Made by a program: the position numbers and the translations under genes
The notes under the pieces: generated by a model
Told to the model about the DNA's origin: nothing
Databases searched by the model: none
Seen by the model: only the letters and a program-made list of their open reading frames with translations
Assembly (NCBI GenBank): GCA_900756605.1
Contig: CAAEKX010000178.1
Span: 1 to 14,211 of the forward strand
Source of the DNA: Coriobacteriia bacterium
GTDB taxonomy: Bacteria; Actinomycetota; Coriobacteriia; Coriobacteriales; QAMH01
Direction: 5' to 3'
Length of the DNA stretch: 14,211 nucleotides
Part shown: piece by piece, positions 6,442-11,444 of the stretch
Numbering within the stretch: position 1 is the stretch's first letter
How the letters are laid out: each line of letters begins with the position of its first letter

Positions 6442-7443
6442 CTAGCTACTCATCCAGTCGAGTAATTCGCGTTGACGAGCCAAATGCCGATCGTTCGGCG
6501 CCTGCAGGCGACGTCCGCACTTGCGGTTGACGAGCTCGAATCGCTTTCGTAGCCCCGCATCGTCGGGCAAGTCGTCTTTGCCTAGCGAGATAGCAGTGAT
6601 TCCGAGCATGCGATATGCATTGCGTACGAGCTTATCGTAATTCAGGCGCTCCTGTGCCGATGGCCACGTGCGGTTGCTGTATTCGACGACCATACGATGT
6701 TCGGGCCAATAGAGGTCAGGTTTGAAGGTGCGCGTGCCAAGAATGCGAGCGGCGGGATCGGGCGCCTCGATTTCCTGGCCGAGCAGAGGGGTCTTGCATC
6801 CCATTCCTCCCTGGAGCCGGGGAAGATGGGCGAGCATGCAGACTTTCGTTTCCTTGGGCGAGCGTGACCCTTGCAAGATTTGCCGAGCAGCCTTGCGGGC
6901 AGTCTTGGATCCTGTGAAGTTATGGGCGCTTGCCGCGAAAGCGACAAGATCGTCAGGTGTGCTGATGGGACTGCGAGGAAGAAACCCACGCGGCGCATTG
7001 GGAGCGAGCGCGTAGTCTCCGCAGAGCTCAAAGCCGAGAGCGATTAAGTCGAACCATGGGAACAAGCGCGCCATTTGCAAAAAGCAGAACTCGGGACTGC
7101 TGAGTGCGATATGCAGGCTCGTGCCGTCGGGAAGAACCGCTTTGTCGACCAGAACAAGCGCCCCGTCTGGCAAGGCGGTTTGCACGCAGTGGAATCGCGC
7201 CCGCTTGGTGGAGCGCCTCTCGTTTCGATTGGCGGTGAGCAGGTCGAGCGGCTTGCGCATGCCCGCGAGGAAATCCGACGAAAGGGCGTTGTCGAGCGTC
7301 TGCACGTGAGCGCACCCACACGCGTGGTCGATAAAGTCACATGCCTCGACGGCGTCTAGACTTCGTCCACGTTTTGCGGTTGGGCTGCGCCAGTAGGCGA
7401 GCGAGCTTTCGTGAGCAAGAATGATATATGCCGGTCTTATCAT
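6442..7443 (-). CDS. PD-(D/E)XK nuclease-like (DUF559/Vsr-like) protein of the coriobacterial type
   Basis: This is a 333-residue protein. The N-terminal ~170 residues are not recognisable as a known domain (SSLAYWRS at 13-20, SSPEFCFLQMA at 115-125). The C-terminal part has a restriction-endonuclease-like core: E198 in a helix (KETKVCMLAHLPR), D243 in FKPDLYWP, and E254 in MVVEYSN, followed by a long helix and the strand GITAISL. This matches the E...D...ExK order of DUF559/Vsr-like folds, but the lysine position is S256, so catalysis may be lost or altered. Proteins of this build are, in my memory, frequent uncharacterised paralogues in Coriobacteriia, with a fold shared with AbiEi-type or very-short-patch nucleases. 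No ribosome site precedes ATG 7443; a promoter positioned for leaderless transcription does. It is divergent from serA. Role unknown; a DNA-interacting or defence role is a guess. Confidence 0.82.
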   Translation of the reverse strand: MIRPAYIILAHESSLAYWRSPTAKRGRSLDAVEACDFIDHACGCAHVQTLDNALSSDFLAGMRKPLDLLTANRNERRSTKRARFHCVQTALPDGALVLVDKAVLPDGTSLHIALSSPEFCFLQMARLFPWFDLIALGFELCGDYALAPNAPRGFLPRSPISTPDDLVAFAASAHNFTGSKTARKAARQILQGSRSPKETKVCMLAHLPRLQGGMGCKTPLLGQEIEAPDPAARILGTRTFKPDLYWPEHRMVVEYSNRTWPSAQERLNYDKLVRNAYRMLGITAISLGKDDLPDDAGLRKRFELVNRKCGRRLQAPNDRHLARQRELLDWMSS

Positions 7444-7477
7444 GTGATTAAAATAGGCGATATGGCGGTAAAATCAA
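7444..7477 (-). promoter_or_regulatory. Candidate leaderless promoter for the PD-(D/E)XK-like gene
   Basis: On the minus strand TTGATT (7477-7472), a 16-nt spacer and TATTTT (7455-7450) stand exactly 6 nt before the ATG at 7443. Transcription would begin at the A of the start codon. No Shine-Dalgarno sequence is present between them, which fits leaderless translation. Confidence 0.45.
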
Positions 7478-7651
7478 GAGCGTTTGTCTATGCTTTATGA
7501 GATAAAACTGCCAAATCGACGTAAATATACAGTTTCCGTGACGCTTATCGAAATAAAAGAGGAAAGCCCTTATCGCACGAGATGAAGGGTCACTACAATA
7601 ACTGCATTTACTACGCCGTCTCATTATGGCAACAAGGGAATGAGGATAGTC
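7478..7651 (+). promoter_or_regulatory. serA upstream region
   Basis: This is the rest of the divergent intergenic region, more AT-rich than the flanking genes. A TACAAT box (7594-7599) could be the serA -10 element, but its -35 is poor. A GAGGA ribosome site (7642-7646) lies 5 nt before the chosen serA ATG (7652). No riboswitch or attenuator was recognised. Confidence 0.35.
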
Positions 7652-9235
7652 ATGAAGATATTGATTCCGGAGAAGTTCAACAAAGCTGGTATCGCCGTGC
7701 TCGAGGATGCTGGCTACGAAGTCACGTTCAAGCCCGATACCACGCCCGAGGAACTCGTCGAGATGATTCCCGAGTACGATGCGCTCATCGTGCGTTCCGC
7801 CACGACGGTCACCCGCGAGGTCATCGAGGCCGGCGCCAAGCTCAAGATCATCGGCCGTGCCGGCGTGGGCGTCGACAACATCGACCGCGAGGCTGCCACC
7901 GAGCGCGGCATCATCGTGTGCAACGCGCCGCTTTCCAACGTCGTGTCCGCTGCCGAGCAGACCATGGCGCTCATGCTTGCCACCGCACGCAACACCGCTG
8001 CTGCGAGCGCGTCCATGAAGGAGGGCAAGTGGGATCGCTCCAAGTTCACGGGCAAGGAGCTCCAGGACAAGACGCTTGGCATTTTCGGCACCGGTCATGT
8101 CGGCCTGCTGGTTGCCGAGCGCGCCGCCGCCTTTGGCATGAAGCTCATCGGCTACGATCCGTACTGCCCTCCCGAGCGCGCCGCCCATTACGGCATCACG
8201 CTGCTCGATGACATCGACGAGGTGTGCAAGCAGTCCGACTTCATCACTCTGCACATGCCCAAGACCCCTGAGACCACCGGTATGATCGGCGCCAAGCAGC
8301 TGGCCGAGATGCCCGAAGGCGCCATCGTCCTCAACGTCGCACGCGGCGGCCTGGTTGATCTCGATGCGCTTGCCGATGCGCTCGAGAACGGCCATCTTGC
8401 CGGTGCCGGCATCGACGTGTGGGAGAACGAGCCCGTCTCCGACTCGCCCATCCACAAGTTCGAGAACGCCGTCATCACCCCGCATCTGGGCGCATCCACC
8501 AAGGAAGCCCAGACCCGCGCTGCCACGCAGATCGCCGAGTACGTCATCGCCGGTCTCGAGGGCAAGACGGTTGCCACGGCGGTGAACGCCGCACGCATCC
8601 CGGCCGATGTCATGGCGCAGCTCAAGTACTTCATCCCCGTTGCCCAGCGTGGTGGCGAGATTTTGTCGCAGGTCGTCGGCGGCGGCATCGAGAAGCTGAA
8701 GGTCACGGCATGCGGCAAAATAGCGGACACGGATCCGACGATTCTGGGAATGGCGGCGCTCGCTGGCGGCGTGACGTTCAACAGCGAAGTCACCGTTAAC
8801 ATTATCAACGCCAGCTACATCGCCGAGCAGCGCGGCATCGTCGTCGAGACCGCTACCGACCCGCTTTCGGAGAGCTATCCGAGCTACATCGAGATCGAAG
8901 CGTCGTGCGGTGATGACGTGTACTCCATCAGCGTCACGCGAGACATGACCTCGGACATGCCGCGCATCATCAACTTCATGGGTCTGCCCGTCGACTTCGT
9001 GCCGATGAAGGACTTCGTCGTGCTCGAGTACGAGGATCAGCCTGGCCAGATCGGCAAGATCGGCACGGTGTTTGGCGATGCGGGCATCAACGTCGAGTCC
9101 ATGCAGATCGCCAAGGATTCCGAGCACCCCCTGGTCGAGGTGCTCATCAACCTCAACCAGGCCGTTCCCGCCAACGTGCGCCGCGATTTGGAGGCGACGC
9201 TCGACATCGAGCGCATCTGGTACATCGACCTGTAG
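7652..9235 (+). CDS. serA: D-3-phosphoglycerate dehydrogenase
   Basis: This 527-residue protein has the long (type 1) form of the enzyme, which oxidises 3-phosphoglycerate to 3-phosphohydroxypyruvate with NAD in the first step of serine synthesis, in the cytoplasm. The substrate- and NAD-binding domains cover about 1-315. They show the dinucleotide motif GTGHVG (146-151) and the catalytic set R231 (NVARGG), E260 (DVWENEP) and H278 (TPHLGAST). The allosteric substrate-binding domain covers about 320-450, and a C-terminal ACT domain (about 454-527, 'EDQPGQIGKIGTVFGDAGIN') probably binds serine for feedback control. I chose ATG 7652 because GAGGA stands 5 nt before it; an ATG at 7640 in the same frame has GGGA touching it and would add four residues. 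The gene stands alone, with no serB or serC nearby, and ends at a clear terminator. Confidence 0.97.
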   Translation: MKILIPEKFNKAGIAVLEDAGYEVTFKPDTTPEELVEMIPEYDALIVRSATTVTREVIEAGAKLKIIGRAGVGVDNIDREAATERGIIVCNAPLSNVVSAAEQTMALMLATARNTAAASASMKEGKWDRSKFTGKELQDKTLGIFGTGHVGLLVAERAAAFGMKLIGYDPYCPPERAAHYGITLLDDIDEVCKQSDFITLHMPKTPETTGMIGAKQLAEMPEGAIVLNVARGGLVDLDALADALENGHLAGAGIDVWENEPVSDSPIHKFENAVITPHLGASTKEAQTRAATQIAEYVIAGLEGKTVATAVNAARIPADVMAQLKYFIPVAQRGGEILSQVVGGGIEKLKVTACGKIADTDPTILGMAALAGGVTFNSEVTVNIINASYIAEQRGIVVETATDPLSESYPSYIEIEASCGDDVYSISVTRDMTSDMPRIINFMGLPVDFVPMKDFVVLEYEDQPGQIGKIGTVFGDAGINVESMQIAKDSEHPLVEVLINLNQAVPANVRRDLEATLDIERIWYIDL

Positions 9236-9258
9236 GGGTTCTGGTAGCGTTGTAGGTG

Positions 9259-9292
9259 AAGGGCCGTGGGCACTATGCTCGCGGCCCTTTTT
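9259..9292 (+). terminator. Intrinsic terminator of serA
   Basis: A 13-bp stem pairs aagggccgtgggc (9259-9271) with gctcgcggccctt (9277-9289), with two G-U pairs and a 5-nt loop actat. It runs straight into a T-run (9288-9292). It lies 24 nt after the serA stop, on the plus strand. Confidence 0.92.
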
Positions 9293-9467
9293 ACGTGCGC
9301 GAGTGCAGGAAAACGTCTATTTTCGACATGCAACTGCGTTTTTGCCTGCTCTTTGCCCCTCGATAGTGCTGTCACTTGTTTTGCATGTTGGAATTCCGGG
9401 TTTTCGGGGGCAACACGAAGGGCTATTCTCTCGAATCGTAACAACGAAACCGAACTGGAGCTCACAT

Positions 9468-10079
9468 ATGCCCAAGGCGATGAACATACTGTACGAGATC
9501 GGTGACACACTCTACGTGAACCTCACCAATCGCTGCCCGTGCAGCTGTACCTTTTGCATCCGCAACGAATCCGATACTGTCAACGGCTACGATGTCCTCT
9601 GGCTCGAACGCGAACCCACGGCCGGGGAGGTCGTCGACCGGCTGTGCGAGCTCGACCTTTCGCGTTACTCCGAACTCGTCTTCTGCGGATATGGAGAGCC
9701 CATGGAAGCATTTGACGTGCTCAAGGAGGTCGCTCGTTGGGTGAAGGAGAACACGGAGCTGCCGGTGCGCATCAACACCAACGGCCAAGGTTCGCTCAGC
9801 AACGGCCGTGATGTCACGCCCGAGCTCGAAGGAATCGTCGACGCCGTCTCGGTCAGCCTCAACAGCCCCGACGCGGACGAGTATCTCGCGCTCACGCGTA
9901 GCAAGTTTGGTGAGCAGGCCCACTCTGCGATGCTCGAGTTCGCATGCCGCGCGGCAATCCACGTCCCGACGGTGGTGCTCACCACGGTGGGAGGCACCAT
10001 AACTCATGAGCAAGAGCGCGCCTGCCAGGAGTTATGTGACGAGCTTGGCGTGAGCTATCGCATCCGTCCGCGGATTTAG
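9468..10079 (+). CDS. Radical SAM protein, TatD-associated type
   Basis: This is a short 203-residue radical SAM protein. NLTNRCPCSCTFCIRNE holds the CxxxCxxC cluster motif (C23, C27, C30) with an extra C25. The GGEP-like motif is FCGYGEPM, and a later strand reads PVRINTNGQG. The NLTNRCPCSCTFCIR and LWLEREPT wording is that of the TatD-family-associated radical SAM proteins (TIGR04038 type), which normally lie beside or are fused to a TatD hydrolase. Here no tatD is seen within the window. The start at 9468 is chosen because GGAG (9457-9460) lies 7 nt before it and the protein then begins just before the conserved region; the same frame is open much farther upstream through serA, which is chance. 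The reaction catalysed is unknown. The stop overlaps the stop of the convergent PIN toxin by 4 nt. Confidence 0.9.
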   Translation: MPKAMNILYEIGDTLYVNLTNRCPCSCTFCIRNESDTVNGYDVLWLEREPTAGEVVDRLCELDLSRYSELVFCGYGEPMEAFDVLKEVARWVKENTELPVRINTNGQGSLSNGRDVTPELEGIVDAVSVSLNSPDADEYLALTRSKFGEQAHSAMLEFACRAAIHVPTVVLTTVGGTITHEQERACQELCDELGVSYRIRPRI

Positions 10080-10504
10080 ATGCCCCACCTCTCGTAGCCA
10101 AGATGCTCGATGAGCTCGGTCGGGGTGAAGCGTGATACGGGCAAGGTCGAAAACGCGTCGACATCCCTGCTGACGATGGCGTCGACTTTGTCTGCGAAAG
10201 CCGCTGCAGCGACGATGCCATCCTCGTAGTCCGGCTTTTCTAGCTCGAGCGCTTTTCTGCACACAAGGTCATCGACACTCGCCGCGTTTGAGATTTCGAG
10301 AACCAGACGAACAGCCTCGTACGCCCTGTTAGTGTCGAGGCATTTGGACGTGATATAGAAGATGTCCTTGAGCGAGGTTGCCGCAACGCATAAATCGACG
10401 GATTCCTCCACGCATGCCATCAAACAGCCTTTGGAGTCTTCCTCGAACGGGGTTCTGTGGAGGATAAGGTCGAGCCAGACATTGGTGTCTACAAGGACCT
10501 TCAT
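10076..10504 (-). CDS. PIN-domain ribonuclease toxin
   Basis: This is a 142-residue single PIN domain, a probable Mg-dependent RNase toxin. Acidic residues of the active site can be placed at D6 (MKVLVDTN), D47 (SLKDIFYI, as in PIN_3-type proteins), D95 (PDYEDGIVAAAA) and D114 (IVSRDVDAF). Its ATG overlaps the TGA of the antitoxin gene (10501-10504), so the two are translationally coupled. The partner is RelB/DinJ-like rather than the usual VapB, so the pair is a hybrid type II toxin-antitoxin module; similar pairings are known in Gram-positives. All catalytic positions look intact. The target RNA cannot be predicted. Its last codon overlaps tail to tail with the radical SAM gene. Confidence 0.9.
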   Translation of the reverse strand: MKVLVDTNVWLDLILHRTPFEEDSKGCLMACVEESVDLCVAATSLKDIFYITSKCLDTNRAYEAVRLVLEISNAASVDDLVCRKALELEKPDYEDGIVAAAAFADKVDAIVSRDVDAFSTLPVSRFTPTELIEHLGYERWGI

Positions 10505-10806
10505 GCCAGGGCCTCGTACTCCCCGAGCTTCTCTTCGTATTGCATGTCGCGCAGCTCGTCATCGCTCATGTTCGAGAATCTGGTAGCTGGCAGAGCCCCC
10601 AGCAACTCGATGGCATCGAGCTTCTTTCGCATGGCTTCCTTCTTGGGATCTTGGTTTTGAAGGAACTCTGGCAGCTCGTGCGTCTTTGCGAGCGTTTCCC
10701 AGAGCACGCGGATTGCTTCGGTGACGCTGATGCCGTTCTCCTTGAGGACTTTGTCGCCACGCTCCTTGAGGGTGCTGTCGATGCGTATGTTCAGCGTAGA
10801 TGCCAT
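10501..10806 (-). CDS. RelB/DinJ-family antitoxin
   Basis: This is a 101-residue protein. The first ~45 residues are a ribbon-helix-helix DNA-binding domain (STLNIRIDSTLKERGDKVL, then GISVTEAIRVLWETLA) in the RelB/DinJ style. The rest (HELPEFLQNQDPKKEAMRKK onward) is the helical, charged toxin-wrapping tail. AGGAGGAGG (10812-10820) lies just before the ATG at 10806. It is the first gene of the two-gene module and, as in this family, should repress its own promoter with the toxin as co-repressor. The palindrome at 10834-10864 is the obvious operator. Confidence 0.92.
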   Translation of the reverse strand: MASTLNIRIDSTLKERGDKVLKENGISVTEAIRVLWETLAKTHELPEFLQNQDPKKEAMRKKLDAIELLGALPATRFSNMSDDELRDMQYEEKLGEYEALA

Positions 10807-10829
10807 GGCTGCCTCCTCCTGTCATATGC

Positions 10830-10864
10830 ATTGTATTATTTGCATTACAGTAATGCAAATACTA
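10830..10864 (-). promoter_or_regulatory. Promoter with overlapping palindromic operator of the toxin-antitoxin module
   Basis: On the minus strand TTGCAT (10858-10853), a 17-nt spacer and TACAAT (10835-10830) form a good promoter about 24 nt before the antitoxin ATG. It is covered by a near-perfect inverted repeat, atttgcatta-cag-taatgcaaat (10838-10860), extending to 10834-10864 with one mismatch. This is the expected site for ribbon-helix-helix autorepression. Confidence 0.8.
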
Positions 10865-10989
10865 TAAATTTGTACATAACGTCTGCTGAAGTGGGAAAGC
10901 GGCAGAGATAGGGTGATTTATAAAATGATCTTCGCATATGGGTGCATTGGACTTAGTGCGATAAGCGGCGAGACAGAAAACATTGCCAA

Positions 10990-11017
10990 TTAGCTGCTAG
11001 AAAAGTGAGGCTAAAAT
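10990..11017 (+). promoter_or_regulatory. Weak candidate promoter for the Nudix gene
   Basis: TAAAAT (11012-11017) is a good -10 box 30 nt before the ATG; the possible -35, TTAGCT (10990-10995) with a 16-nt spacer, is poor. An AAGGG ribosome site follows before ATG 11048. Apart from this and the antitoxin operator I see nothing in 10865-11047. Confidence 0.3.
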
Positions 11018-11047
11018 GATTGCTCGTTCTGACGAAGGGACGCGTTC

Positions 11048-11437
11048 ATGAAACATATCGAGGTGGTAGCCGCAATCATCGTGCATGACGGCAAGATTCT
11101 GGCGACGCAGCGCGGTTACGGCAACTACAAGGGCAGTTGGGAGTTTCCCGGCGGCAAGATCGAGCCGGGTGAGGCTCCCGAGGCGGCGCTCGTGCGCGAG
11201 ATTCGCGAGGAGCTCGACGCCGACATCGAGGTGGGGCCAAAGCTCATCACGGTCGACTACGACTATCCCGAGTTCGCGATGACGATGCAGTGCTTTGTCT
11301 GCACGCTCGCCAGCGGCATGAAGCTGCTAGAGCACAGTGACGCACGCTGGCTGGGCCGTGACGAGCTGGATGACGTGGGGTGGCTGGCGGCAGACGAAGA
11401 AGTCATTGCGGCAATTAGGGAAAGCGAAATCATCTAG
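11048..11437 (+). CDS. MutT-type Nudix hydrolase, (deoxy)nucleoside triphosphate pyrophosphohydrolase
   Basis: This is a 129-residue, MutT-sized protein. VVAAIIVHDGKILATQRGYG (6-25) and WEFPGGKIEPGE (31-42) are typical of MutT / 8-oxo-dGTP diphosphatases. The Nudix box runs from G36 to A58: E42, R50, E51, E54 and E55 are in place, while the glycine before the last position is D57. It probably removes oxidised nucleotides from the pool, converting NTP to NMP and pyrophosphate; other NTP substrates are possible. An AAGGG ribosome site lies 8 nt before the ATG. It is convergent with the helicase gene, 7 nt away. MutT-like genes beside DUF3427 helicases are, in my memory, recurrent, so the pair may be linked in function. 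Confidence 0.9.
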   Translation: MKHIEVVAAIIVHDGKILATQRGYGNYKGSWEFPGGKIEPGEAPEAALVREIREELDADIEVGPKLITVDYDYPEFAMTMQCFVCTLASGMKLLEHSDARWLGRDELDDVGWLAADEEVIAAIRESEII

Positions 11438-11444
11438 CTACCGA

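Noticed and set aside
7448..9127. 559-residue open frame antisense to serA
   Set aside because: It mirrors serA codons in a GC-rich region, reads as Asp/His/Arg/Leu-rich low-information protein, and has no ribosome site or domain.
9072..9467. Long N-terminal extension of the radical SAM frame into serA
   Set aside because: The extension overlaps serA and its terminator and has Arg/Ser-rich shadow composition; the conserved protein starts at 9468 behind GGAG.
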